64,000 nt of DNA from Vibrio zhugei (lineage in GTDB: Bacteria; Pseudomonadota; Gammaproteobacteria; Enterobacterales; Vibrionaceae). The notes below the pieces were generated by a model. It made no database searches, was not told the DNA's origin, and saw only the letters and a list, made by a program, of their open reading frames with translations. Numbering within the stretch: position 1 is the first letter of the stretch; every line of letters starts with the position of its first letter. Location: the NCBI RefSeq assembly GCF_003716875.1, contig NZ_CP033078.1:1-64000 (forward strand). Direction: 5' to 3'. The translations under genes and the position numbers were made by a program. Below, in pieces: positions 22,203 through 29,847 of the stretch.

Positions 22203-22439
22203 ATGGGGTTAGCGATAATACACAGTCGAGCCAGTGTGGGAGTGGAAGCGCCGGTTGTAACGGTAGAAGTGCATATCAGCAGCGGTATGCCCGCTTTTAC
22301 CTTGGTTGGATTACCAGAAACCACGGTGAAAGAGTCACGGGATAGAGTACGCAGTGCGATTTTGAATTCAGAATTTGAATTTCCGGCCAAGCGTATTACA
22401 ATTAACTTTATTATTACAGGGAAAAATTGCTTTTATTAG
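22203..22439 (+). pseudogene. comM: 5' fragment of comM, truncated by the integrated element
   Basis: The frame begins MGLAIIHSRASVGVEAPVV and matches the N-terminal ChlI/Lon-protease-like domain of ComM/YifB up to residue 68 (AKRITIN at 22386-22406). It then runs into element sequence, adding 10 foreign residues before a stop at 22439. The remaining 440 codons are at 29864-31186. ComM is a hexameric AAA+ helicase that drives branch migration of incoming DNA in natural transformation. The fragment lacks the ATPase domain, so it should be inactive. Confidence 0.93.
22391..22412. other. Left attachment site (attL) of the integrated element
   Basis: comM coding sequence (gcgtattacaattaac) ends at about 22406, after the codons for R-I-T-I-N, and AT-rich element sequence begins. 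The junction is inferred from loss of ComM similarity and from the right-hand half resuming at the next codon. The crossover dinucleotide is not resolved: AA (22404-22405) and TT (22407-22408) are both compatible with the right junction. Confidence 0.75.
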
Positions 22440-22758
22440 ATGCTAATAAAGAGGGGATTTTCGAAAGAGAAGACTTACCAACCATCAGAGTAAACTTAAT
22501 AGTCTTAATTAAACACGTTTATGCACTGGGAAACCCATCAGAGCTGTGCAACTAAAATTTCAGACATTCTGAGGAATGGGAGTAGTAAAAAGCTCTAGAT
22601 CACATTTTTATCTTGGATGTTATGAATTAGGTATATATACAGATAGATTTATATATCAATGACTAGTTGAACCTTTAAAAGGTATGTAATAATGCATTAG
22701 TTTACATTACGCTGACAATTTCCAGCACAAACTGACCATTTTAATTTGGAGAAAAGCT
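22440..22758. other. Left-end non-coding region of the element
   Basis: These 319 bases of AT-rich sequence hold no credible reading frame. They lie between the comM fragment and the lipoprotein gene and should contain the lipoprotein promoter. A Shine-Dalgarno-like TTTGGAGAAA directly precedes the ATG at 22759. No repeats or RNA genes were recognised. Confidence 0.6.
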
Positions 22759-23286
22759 ATGAAGCGCCTTTGGCTTACTGCCCCATTAATTTTATCTTTA
22801 ACTGGGTGTGGTGAAAGTGATATTGATATCGTCAAAAATGGAGTTATGGATTTTAATAAAACCATAACAATAGGCAATGCGTTAGATAATTGGAAAAGCT
22901 GCGAAAGTAGTAAGTGGGATTCATTTCAAACAGATAACGGTATCAAAGTTGTTGAGTTTTCGTGTAAGCATAAAATATCTTCGTTTATGGATAAAATGAA
23001 AGAACTATCTTCGGAGCGAGATCGTAACAGCGGTGCTTTAGACGTTACCACCAACACGCAGACTTTCCAGTTTACACTTAATCAAGATAGCACATTTCAA
23101 ATTGACAATGTTCAAGTAAAAAACACTTGGGCTGATGGAACTTCTTTTGAGGACTCGCAAAGACCTGTTCAATCCCTTCAAGTTGCATATGCAAATGAAC
23201 TTAACTTTGATGCATCTATCTTAAATAAAACCACTGCCGCACAAATGGCTTATGTATTTGCAGGGATTAAGGCTAGAGCAAACTAG
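22759..23286 (+). CDS. Element-borne lipoprotein of unknown function
   Basis: The 175-residue protein has a lipoprotein signal: positively charged MKR, a hydrophobic core, and lipobox LTGC with the modified cysteine at about residue 17. No transmembrane segment follows, so it should be anchored to a membrane and face the periplasm or outside. The mature part is polar and contains two further cysteines (CESSKW, CKHK) that could form a disulfide. Good ribosome site GGAGAAA. The 92-residue unknown follows 8 bases later, so the two may be co-transcribed. I recognise no family. Possible roles include surface or entry exclusion, by position only (speculation). Confidence 0.7.
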   Translation: MKRLWLTAPLILSLTGCGESDIDIVKNGVMDFNKTITIGNALDNWKSCESSKWDSFQTDNGIKVVEFSCKHKISSFMDKMKELSSERDRNSGALDVTTNTQTFQFTLNQDSTFQIDNVQVKNTWADGTSFEDSQRPVQSLQVAYANELNFDASILNKTTAAQMAYVFAGIKARAN

Positions 23287-23294
23287 ATAAGAAA

Positions 23295-23573
23295 ATGATT
23301 TCATATTGGAAAAATACAAAAGAAGTTTACTTTGATGATGGACTGACATTAATCATAGGCTGGTACGATCATAAGCATATGCATAATGGAGGATATAAAT
23401 CTTTAGGTATTCATTGGGAGACATATCCTAAATCTCGAGGTATTTTGAGTCCTTGTGTTATACCTGAAGATACAAGAGACTCTATGCTATCTGGTCTTCT
23501 ACATAAAGCTATTATGGAAGGAGATACCAGTAAAATTGAAAACTTGACTTTAGCTATTAAGTTCTTTTGCTAA
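23295..23573 (+). CDS. Hypothetical 92-residue protein
   Basis: Begins MISYWKNTKEVYFDDGLTLIIGWYDHKHMHNGG and has no signal peptide or membrane segment. It contains a histidine-rich patch (DHKHMH) and an aromatic-rich first half. It starts 8 bases after the lipoprotein stop, pointing to translational coupling, and ends in front of a perfect 10-base-pair hairpin. No family recognised; function unknown. Confidence 0.6.
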   Translation: MISYWKNTKEVYFDDGLTLIIGWYDHKHMHNGGYKSLGIHWETYPKSRGILSPCVIPEDTRDSMLSGLLHKAIMEGDTSKIENLTLAIKFFC

Positions 23574-23578
23574 TTAAT

Positions 23579-23610
23579 CCAATGTAACTGACTTGAGTTG
23601 GTTACATTGG
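23579..23610 (+). terminator. Hairpin after the lipoprotein gene pair
   Basis: CCAATGTAAC (23579-23588) pairs perfectly with GTTACATTGG (23601-23610), three bases after the upstream stop codon. No T-run follows, so this may be an mRNA-stabilising hairpin or weak terminator rather than a classic one. Confidence 0.5.
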
Positions 23611-23777
23611 ACTGCTAAACATTACTCTCACGCCAAAATGGTTTGCAATAAAAACCTTTATTTAAAAAAATAATTCAAGTTTCTTATAGGCTAGACAATT
23701 TTTAATGGAAATGGTGAATATATTTCAATTAAAAATCGCTATAATTTAAAATCCAAAGCCCAATCATAAATCACCCC

Positions 23778-23955
23778 TTATAAAAGCCCTTTTTAAAGAT
23801 ATGAAATTATTTATTAAACAGTAGTATTTTAATATTTGTATATTTCAATCCATTTGATAAATAAGACGTTATATATAAAAAGTCGGGTTTCACATTTGAC
23901 AAATAAAAATAGTATGTTAAATAATAATTCAAGGGTTATAAAAGCCCTTTTTAAA
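23778..23955. repeat. 20-base perfect direct repeat in a 405-base non-coding spacer
   Basis: TTATAAAAGCCCTTTTTAAA occurs at 23778-23797 and 23936-23955. The spacer 23574-23978 has no credible gene. A promoter-like TTGACA (23896-23901) with an AT-rich -10 region near 23918 precedes the second copy, which lies 23 bases before the ATG of the next gene. The repeat centre is partly self-complementary (AAAAGC..CTTTTT), so it could be an operator or part of replication/transfer DNA. Confidence 0.65.
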
Positions 23956-23978
23956 CTAATAAGGTAAGGAGCAAATAT

Positions 23979-24239
23979 ATGAATATATATAGACATAACG
24001 CAATCATAAAAGTTTTTAGACAAGACGGAAATCCAACAGAACAACAGATCATCGATCAAGCAATAAAACATCCACGTCTAAACGATTTTATTATGAATTT
24101 ATATCAAGGGAAACCTTTTGATATCAGTGATTTAGTATCATTTGACGAAGTAAATTATGGCTATGCAATTTGGACATTGACCAATATTTACCCAAATGAA
24201 ATTTTTTACCAACAAATTTTGGCGGTTCAAAATGATTAA
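23979..24239 (+). CDS. Hypothetical 86-residue protein
   Basis: A small acidic protein starting MNIYRHNAIIKVFRQDGNPT, without signal peptide or membrane segment. The ribosome site AAGGAG sits about 7 bases before ATG. Its last codons overlap the start of the next gene in ATGATTAA (24232-24239), a strong sign of translational coupling. The promoter-like TTGACA near 23896 probably serves both genes. No family recognised. Overlapping small/large pairs can be toxin-antitoxin modules or mobilization accessory genes, but nothing in the residues decides it. Confidence 0.6.
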   Translation: MNIYRHNAIIKVFRQDGNPTEQQIIDQAIKHPRLNDFIMNLYQGKPFDISDLVSFDEVNYGYAIWTLTNIYPNEIFYQQILAVQND

Positions 24240-24840
24240 TTTTGATTATACGGTGATAAATGAGTCAAAAAGTTCAAATTTAGACAAAATAAAAGGGTTG
24301 TATAACGAAAAATTACAACTTTTAAATAAGTTATTGGAGGAGTTCAATAATAATAAAAATAACCCAAATTTTGACTTTCAAGAACATTATTCAAATAATT
24401 ACGCCTCTCATTTTGCTTCTATTGGTGGAAAGATTAGCGGTTGCGTTCGTAATTATAAAAATATTTTAATGTTAAGTATTTTAGAATATTTAAAAAATGA
24501 ATATGAAAATAGTATTGGTTATTTTACATTAACAATGTATGAAGGTCTTTCAAAAGTTTTATTTGATATTTCGCCAACAATGAAAGGATTATTAACATTA
24601 TTAAATAAGAATAATCTAAATTCTAAATTACAAAACAAAAAGAAAAAATTTGGTTTTCATATTTCAAAAATGAAATTTGATAAGGTTTTGGAAAAAGAAG
24701 TAATAGAAGAAGTCAAAAGTTTTTTTGAAATTCAATATAGCGATTTTTTAAAAGAACGAAAAAAGTTAAGAAATGATTTAATTTCAAAAGAAAATGAAAT
24801 TAAGATTTTTTTAAAGGATAATAAAAATAATGGGGAGTAA
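24232..24840 (+). CDS. Hypothetical 202-residue protein, coupled to the preceding gene
   Basis: Start set at ATG 24232 (MINFDYTVINESKSSNLDKIK), overlapping the upstream stop by 8 bases; a longer in-frame start at 24196 would run inside the upstream gene. The protein is lysine- and asparagine-rich with several predicted helical, coiled-coil-like stretches (LYNEKLQLLNKLLEEF, KERKKLRNDLISKENEIKIF). No membrane segment or enzymatic motif seen. It lies immediately upstream of the candidate oriT and the relaxase gene, so a mobilization accessory or regulatory role is possible by position (inference). Confidence 0.6.
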   Translation: MINFDYTVINESKSSNLDKIKGLYNEKLQLLNKLLEEFNNNKNNPNFDFQEHYSNNYASHFASIGGKISGCVRNYKNILMLSILEYLKNEYENSIGYFTLTMYEGLSKVLFDISPTMKGLLTLLNKNNLNSKLQNKKKKFGFHISKMKFDKVLEKEVIEEVKSFFEIQYSDFLKERKKLRNDLISKENEIKIFLKDNKNNGE

Positions 24841-24957
24841 ATTCTCCTCATAAATCAATGGTTAGGAAAGGGCTTTTTTAACCCATATATCATGGGTTGG
24901 TATATATAAAAAAAGACATCAATTTGATTAATAATATATTAGTGGTAATTTATTAAT

Positions 24958-25041
24958 ATGAGACATTTGAAAAAATGGCTTGTAATAAAAAACCCTTTAT
25001 AGGTTATAAGCCATTTTCTGCAAGCAGTAAAAGTGTCTCAT
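24958..25041. other. Candidate origin of transfer (oriT) upstream of the mob gene
   Basis: Two nested inverted repeats occupy the gap before the relaxase-like gene: outer ATGAGACA (24958-24965) with TGTCTCAT (25034-25041), and inner AAAATGGCTT (24972-24981) with AAGCCATTTT (25008-25017). Relaxases of small mobilizable plasmids recognise such inverted repeats next to their own gene. A similar block (aatggtttgcaataaaaacc) recurs near 23637. The nick site is not identified; a transcription regulator site or attenuator is the alternative. Confidence 0.45.
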
Positions 25042-25093
25042 AAACTAGTCGGGTAAACTTTTAAAAATTTTAATCAAAAATAAGGAAAAGCGT

Positions 25094-26932
25094 ATGCAAA
25101 TATCGACAGCATTATTTAAAGGCAAAAGATTAAAATGCCTTGAAAAAAATAAATTAAGAAACTTACTAAATCATTACTTCCGTAATTACAAACCTGAAAC
25201 AGAACAATACAAAAAAGATTTCTTTCCAGAAGAATCAAAAAATAATTTACTAATCAATTCTGATTTTTCTTTTACCGAGAAAAATGAAAATTGGTTTAGT
25301 AAACCAAAAGATGAAACTAAAACAAATGTAGAAATTCACACAGAGAACATTTTCAAAACTTCCCAAGAAGTTTTTGAAAAGTTGAAAGATATTTCTGATG
25401 AAAATAATAAAGACTTACTTTCAACAAAGGAACGTGAGGCAATTATTAAATCAATAACCTATTTGTCAAAAATTAATATTGATAAATTAACAGATGAAGA
25501 ATTGAAGTTTTCAAAATTAAAAGAACAAGCAATTATTTTTAAAAGTGCAAAAGAAAAAAAATATACTAATTTTGATAATGACTTAATAAAAGAAGCTTAT
25601 GATTTTTATTCTAATCCACCAAAAGAGATAAAAATATCTTCACTATCTGCAAAAAGAAAAAACTTTGAAAAGCTTTTAAAGCTTGCAGAAATGGGAAAAA
25701 ACAAAAGCCGAAATGAAGCGGCAAACGTCAAATCTATCTTTTGTGAAGATGTGCTATTTAAGCTGCCTAGACACAACGACAAAGCCATTCAAGACGATCA
25801 TATGATTGAGATTATGCAGGCTTGGGAAGAGCAGCATTTCAGCGATTACGGCATCATTTGCGGGGTTCTACATAAAGACGAACGAACACGAAAAGGCAAA
25901 CCAACTGATGACCATATTCACATTTTAAGATCTGGTTTAAGCAGAAAAACAAACCGTTTTGATTTACCTGATTATAGTTTTCAACTAGGTTTAAAAATGG
26001 CAAGAAAGCAGGGTAAAGAGTTTAAATATGATGGTCAAAAATGGAGTAAGGCAGGTGAAATATTAAGAGAATTATCAGGCGAAGCAATTCAAGAAGAATT
26101 TTATAAACACGCAAACAAAATTTTAGAAAAATATAATTATGATTTTAGACTTGGAATAAAAGAAAGAACAGAAGAAGAAAAGCAATTGAGAGAAAAAATC
26201 AAAGCAGAAGCTGATCTTCCTAAATCAAAACGAAGCCATAATTTATATACCTATTTTCAAGAGGAGGCTAAAAATTCATTAATTATAAAAAATGAAGCTG
26301 AAAAAGAAAAAAATAAAATTAACAAACAAAGAGAAAAAATACTTAATAATGCTAGAAGTCTAAAAAATAAAGGTGAAAAAATAAGAGATAATGCTGTTAG
26401 AAATAAAAAAGAAGTTGAAAAGTTAAATGATGAAATTGATAAGTTAACTACTAACATTGAAAGTCTTGAAGATAATAAATTCAAAATAAAAAAACAAATT
26501 GAAGATGAAAATAAAAAGTTTGAACAGCAAAAGGTTTTAATTAATAAAAATATATCTCAAAAGAATGTTGAACTCGATGTTATTAACAAATCATTAGAAG
26601 TTAAAAAAACATTGAATGAGGATCTTGGTTTTGTTGATAGATTTAAAATAAAAATGTTTGATTATGTTATTTCAGTTAAAAATTATTTTGACACAAAATT
26701 AGATTTTAAATTAAAAAATATTTTATCGGATTCTTTTTATTTATTTAATAATTGTGATGACAAGGAAAAAGAAAAAATAAAAGAAATAGCAGAGTATACA
26801 GAAAATAAAGCAATAAATAATGTTGAAGATTTACCAAGTAATTTAAGAATAACTCAGGTTTTAAAATCTGGAAATATTGGTAATGATGATATTACTGATC
26901 CTGTTAAAAGCAAAAATAAGCTTAAAAGATAA
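25094..26932 (+). CDS. Mobilization protein, putative MobA/MobL-like HUH relaxase
   Basis: The 612-residue protein has three parts. Residues 1-200 are a charged region of no recognised family. Residues about 210-365 resemble the MobA/MobL relaxase core: EDVLFKLPR, then HKDE at 260-263, then DDHIHI with H274 and H276 as the likely metal-binding HUH pair, then KHANKILEKYNYDFRLG, the relaxase C-terminal block. Residues about 385-510 form a long coiled coil rich in K, E and N. A relaxase nicks oriT and pilots the strand into the recipient. The catalytic tyrosine, usually near the N terminus, is not obvious, so the call is moderate. The core is less AT-rich than its flanks, consistent with conservation. 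No pilus genes are nearby, so a helper is needed. Confidence 0.68.
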   Translation: MQISTALFKGKRLKCLEKNKLRNLLNHYFRNYKPETEQYKKDFFPEESKNNLLINSDFSFTEKNENWFSKPKDETKTNVEIHTENIFKTSQEVFEKLKDISDENNKDLLSTKEREAIIKSITYLSKINIDKLTDEELKFSKLKEQAIIFKSAKEKKYTNFDNDLIKEAYDFYSNPPKEIKISSLSAKRKNFEKLLKLAEMGKNKSRNEAANVKSIFCEDVLFKLPRHNDKAIQDDHMIEIMQAWEEQHFSDYGIICGVLHKDERTRKGKPTDDHIHILRSGLSRKTNRFDLPDYSFQLGLKMARKQGKEFKYDGQKWSKAGEILRELSGEAIQEEFYKHANKILEKYNYDFRLGIKERTEEEKQLREKIKAEADLPKSKRSHNLYTYFQEEAKNSLIIKNEAEKEKNKINKQREKILNNARSLKNKGEKIRDNAVRNKKEVEKLNDEIDKLTTNIESLEDNKFKIKKQIEDENKKFEQQKVLINKNISQKNVELDVINKSLEVKKTLNEDLGFVDRFKIKMFDYVISVKNYFDTKLDFKLKNILSDSFYLFNNCDDKEKEKIKEIAEYTENKAINNVEDLPSNLRITQVLKSGNIGNDDITDPVKSKNKLKR

Positions 26933-26936
26933 TAAT

Positions 26937-26960
26937 AAAGAGATGATTATACATCTCTTT
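26937..26960. terminator. Bidirectional terminator between mob and rep
   Basis: AAAGAGATG (26937-26945) pairs with CATCTCTTT (26952-26960) around a 6-base loop, between two convergent genes; the 3' side continues in T on the plus strand and the 5' side in A, giving T on the minus strand. Confidence 0.75.
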
Positions 26961-27727
26961 TAGAATAGTATATTATTTAGTTCTTCATTTTTTAAATCGT
27001 TTTCTGTTTTTTGTGTGGAGTCGTAATAAAATCTAAAATGTTCTGGTTTTATTTCGTCATTTTGATTTTTTGGATGTTTATATTCAAACTCTAATTTTAT
27101 GCCATTAAATGCTCTTCTAACTTGTCTGATTTTATCACTTCTGTTTAAATTGTTTTTAATAGATAAAACCTTTAATAAGTAGTTTAAATGTAAATATCCT
27201 GTTGGCTTCATTAATGTTATAACCTTTAACTTAGTAGCTTTTACATCTCTACAAGCTTTTAATTCATCTAATCTAACCTTATTAAAACCTGATTTTTTAT
27301 TATTAAGCGTTTTTATGTATTCATCGGACAATTCTAATTCAACAACTTTTTTTAATGAATTCGTTAATGTATGTTTAATTATATCTTCTTCATTGTTTAA
27401 ACCGTTTTCTGTTTTTGGGTTCATTAATGATTTTGTCACACATATTTTTTTGAAAAAAGGTGATTCACCAAACTCATTAATAATAGATTCTAATTTATCG
27501 AAATTTAATTTAGATCTTGGAAGATAACTATTTCTGCTTAAAAGTCCATTTATACTAAATGATTGCTTTTTTAAGCCATTATCTTTATACATCATTGTTG
27601 AAATTGATAAGACCATTAAAAATACTTTAAAATCGATGTTGTTATTAAAGTTAAATAATTCATAATGTAAGGGGTTATCTCTATTCATAATCTCGTTAGG
27701 TAATGCTAAAAATTGGTTATTGTTCAT
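26960..27727 (-). CDS. Plasmid replication initiator protein (Rep_3/RepB-like)
   Basis: The 255-residue basic protein resembles iteron-binding theta-plasmid initiators with two winged-helix domains. The first half has FNNNIDFKVFLMVLSISTMMYK, and the second has the characteristic end KATKLKVITLMKPTGYLHLNYLL followed by RRAFNGIKLEFEYKH. It would bind the iterons lying 190-280 bases upstream of its start and open the plasmid origin. The start is ATG at 27727, at the head of an AT-rich leader. Upstream DNA carries iterons and a candidate antisense transcript. The family call rests on pattern and context, not on a search. Confidence 0.62.
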   Translation of the reverse strand: MNNNQFLALPNEIMNRDNPLHYELFNFNNNIDFKVFLMVLSISTMMYKDNGLKKQSFSINGLLSRNSYLPRSKLNFDKLESIINEFGESPFFKKICVTKSLMNPKTENGLNNEEDIIKHTLTNSLKKVVELELSDEYIKTLNNKKSGFNKVRLDELKACRDVKATKLKVITLMKPTGYLHLNYLLKVLSIKNNLNRSDKIRQVRRAFNGIKLEFEYKHPKNQNDEIKPEHFRFYYDSTQKTENDLKNEELNNILF

Positions 27728-27782
27728 ATTATTTATTCCTTATTTGTTTGTTAACTTCACAAAGAATAAAATAATATTAATG

Positions 27783-27878
27783 TTGACTTTTTATAAAAGT
27801 GTTGTATAAATAAAACTATATATTCTTCTTGCCGGAAGTTTTAATAAAATTGCTCTCATTTATATGAGGGCTTTTTTA
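27783..27878 (+). ncRNA. Candidate counter-transcribed RNA over the rep leader
   Basis: On the plus strand TTGACT (27783-27788) and TATAAA (27805-27810), 16 bases apart, form a good promoter. Transcription from about 27817 would end at a hairpin (GCTCTCAT 27852-27859 with ATGAGGGC 27864-27871) followed by six T. The roughly 60-base product is antisense to the rep mRNA leader, the arrangement of plasmid copy-number control RNAs. No plus-strand gene lies just upstream to need this terminator, since mob already ends in one. Confidence 0.45.
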
Positions 27879-27920
27879 TTTTCATAATCTTATTAATACA
27901 TATTATAATTTTAAGTCAAT

Positions 27921-28006
27921 ACCCCAATCTGTCTTTTTCTAATTACCCCAAGTGTCTTTGACATATATCCCTAAGTGTCTTTAACATATACCCCAAAGTG
28001 TCATCC
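27921..28006. repeat. Iterons: plasmid replication origin of the element
   Basis: Four tandem copies of about 22-24 bases with consensus ACCCCAAGTGTCTTTGACATAT begin at 27921 (degenerate), 27945, 27967 and 27990 (partial). They sit directly upstream of the initiator gene in an AT-rich setting. Regular one-to-two-turn spacing and position mark them as Rep binding sites of a theta origin. The rest of the 27728-28143 gap holds the rep leader and antisense RNA candidate, and an inverted repeat at 28081-28123. Confidence 0.78.
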
Positions 28007-28080
28007 TATTTAATGAAGACTATAATAATTAATGAAGACAATATATTAAGAAAGAAAAGAATAATAAAGAGTCATTTTTA

Positions 28081-28123
28081 TCGCTGCGCTCATAAGCTGA
28101 TTGACCAAAATTGAGCGTAGCGA
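28081..28123. repeat. Inverted repeat between origin and recombinase gene
   Basis: TCGCTGCGCTCA (28081-28092) and TGAGCGTAGCGA (28112-28123) pair with one G-T wobble around a 19-base loop. It lies 20 bases past the recombinase stop and could act as its terminator, although no clear T-run follows on the minus strand, or as part of the origin. Confidence 0.5.
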
Positions 28124-28143
28124 AATTTTAAATTATAGAAAAC

Positions 28144-29790
28144 CTATTCAAATCTATCTAAAAAATTAAATGCGTCTAACAGTTCTTTTAGTTTCCCATC
28201 AAGTAAACCTTTCTTATCTTGGTTCTGTATTTGTTCTTTTATCTCAAAAAGCTGTAAAGATGCTTTGGGTATACTATCATCAAATCGATTAGGTATAGGG
28301 TTAATGATAAATTGTCCACTCTTCATTAAACTAATTATTGTTCCATACTTACTTGATATTAAAATACCTGCATAATTGTCTTTTATGAACTTTTTTGCTT
28401 TGGCAACGCTAACAGGATCATTCTTATCAAATTTATCGATCATATTAGTATTCATTGTAAAAGCTATATGTTGTTTATTTAGTGCAATATCTTTTTCTAA
28501 AATGTCAATTTGGTCTAATATTTTTGAGTTTGCGATTGCGTGGGCTGTAAAGTTAATTGATTTGTTATTTAACAATAAATCTAATTCATTTTGCTCCTTT
28601 TTCAATTCTTCTATTTGATTTTCGAATTGGAAAACTTCTAATTTAATTTTATTGTAATAATCTTCTGTTTTTTGATCTAAAACTTTTTCAAAGAAAAATA
28701 AATTATTACTTGTTAAATCATCATATTTTATACTTTTCGAATTGCACGAGTGGAAACGCCTTCCACTGCATTTAAGCATATGGTATATATATTTTTTTCC
28801 ATTTTTCCCTGTTTTATCATCTGTTTCAAAATAGTATTTATTTCCACAATCTGCACAAAATAAACGACCTTGGAAGATGTTTATAGTTTTTCTTCCTGCA
28901 ACTTTTATTGTTGCATTCGTTCTTTTGGTAGATTGGATGATATCCCACTCATCCTTTGAAATAACAGAGGGATAATAGTCTTTAATTACTTCTCCGGTTT
29001 TGCTTATTTTTAACTCTCCAATTAAGCACCTATTAACTAATAAATGAGATATTTTTCCGCTATTCCAAGAACTAATTGCGTTTTTTGTTTTTTTTCTGGC
29101 AAATTGTGGAATCTGTTTCTCGTTTAAAATTCTTGCTATATGTCCCATCGTTTCACCACCAAGATACATATCAATTATCATTCTTACCGTTTTGACTTGA
29201 TCATTAATGATAAAGTTTGGATCTTGCTTCGTGCCTATGTTGTCAATCCAACCTGGCAACATATAAGCAAATTGGATTTTTTCTCCATTTCTTAATTTTT
29301 CTAATTTCTTTTTAAATACTGCTGAAACTCGCTTTGATTTTTTATCACTTTCTACGTTTGCCTGTTCCATCAAAAGCAAAGATGAAATGATAGAAACCAT
29401 TTCATTTAAACTTTTTTTTGTGTAAACCTTCTCATCCATTAAGGTAATAATGTTTACGTTGGAGATTAATATCTTACGAAATAGAGAATAAGCTTCATCT
29501 ACGGTTTGGCGTGATAAACGGTCAAATTGTTCTATGCATAAATAAGATGTTCCATCGGTTGGGATAGTTCCATCTTCAATCATCTTCAAAAAAGCCGCTA
29601 AAGCCCCTTTTTCAGCATTTTTTCCTTTAAAGGCACTTACCCCTAAATCTCTTAAATTTAGCGTATCATTGACCTCATAGCCGTTTACAGAGGCATACTC
29701 TTTTATCTTCTCGATCTGTCTTTCATGAGAATGACCAGCCGATTGCTTTTCGCTCGAAAATCGAACATAGGGATATATTATTTTTTGCAT
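28144..29790 (-). CDS. Large serine recombinase (element integrase)
   Basis: The 548-residue protein, with start ATG at 29790 (MQKIIYPYVRFSSEKQ), has the resolvase-type catalytic domain at about 1-150. Nucleophile S12 lies in YVRFSSEKQ, with R10 and DRLSR at 90-94. A recombinase DNA-binding domain covers about 170-295, a zinc ribbon uses C312, C315, C341 and C349, and a coiled coil at about 370-440 is typical of large serine integrases. Such enzymes join attP to attB through a 2-base core, and need a directionality factor for excision. The longer frame upstream of 29790 crosses the junction into comM antisense sequence and is not used. It is transcribed inward from the right end. No directionality factor was recognised, but the small unknown genes are candidates. 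Confidence 0.93.
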   Translation of the reverse strand: MQKIIYPYVRFSSEKQSAGHSHERQIEKIKEYASVNGYEVNDTLNLRDLGVSAFKGKNAEKGALAAFLKMIEDGTIPTDGTSYLCIEQFDRLSRQTVDEAYSLFRKILISNVNIITLMDEKVYTKKSLNEMVSIISSLLLMEQANVESDKKSKRVSAVFKKKLEKLRNGEKIQFAYMLPGWIDNIGTKQDPNFIINDQVKTVRMIIDMYLGGETMGHIARILNEKQIPQFARKKTKNAISSWNSGKISHLLVNRCLIGELKISKTGEVIKDYYPSVISKDEWDIIQSTKRTNATIKVAGRKTINIFQGRLFCADCGNKYYFETDDKTGKNGKKYIYHMLKCSGRRFHSCNSKSIKYDDLTSNNLFFFEKVLDQKTEDYYNKIKLEVFQFENQIEELKKEQNELDLLLNNKSINFTAHAIANSKILDQIDILEKDIALNKQHIAFTMNTNMIDKFDKNDPVSVAKAKKFIKDNYAGILISSKYGTIISLMKSGQFIINPIPNRFDDSIPKASLQLFEIKEQIQNQDKKGLLDGKLKELLDAFNFLDRFE

Positions 29791-29847
29791 AGATATTAAC
29801 CTTAAGCCTTGAAACAACGAGTATAAATCTTTCCCGTTAAAGCTCAA

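Noticed and set aside
23979..24840. Definite toxin-antitoxin call for the overlapping gene pair
   Set aside because: Overlap and small size alone are not enough; no known toxin or antitoxin motif is visible.
25606..25788. Minus-strand frame inside the mobilization gene
   Set aside because: Shadow frame opposite a much longer, better supported coding region.
27921..28006. Short tandem repeats resembling a CRISPR array
   Set aside because: Units are contiguous with no spacers, and sit upstream of a replication initiator gene; they are iterons. No cas genes are present.
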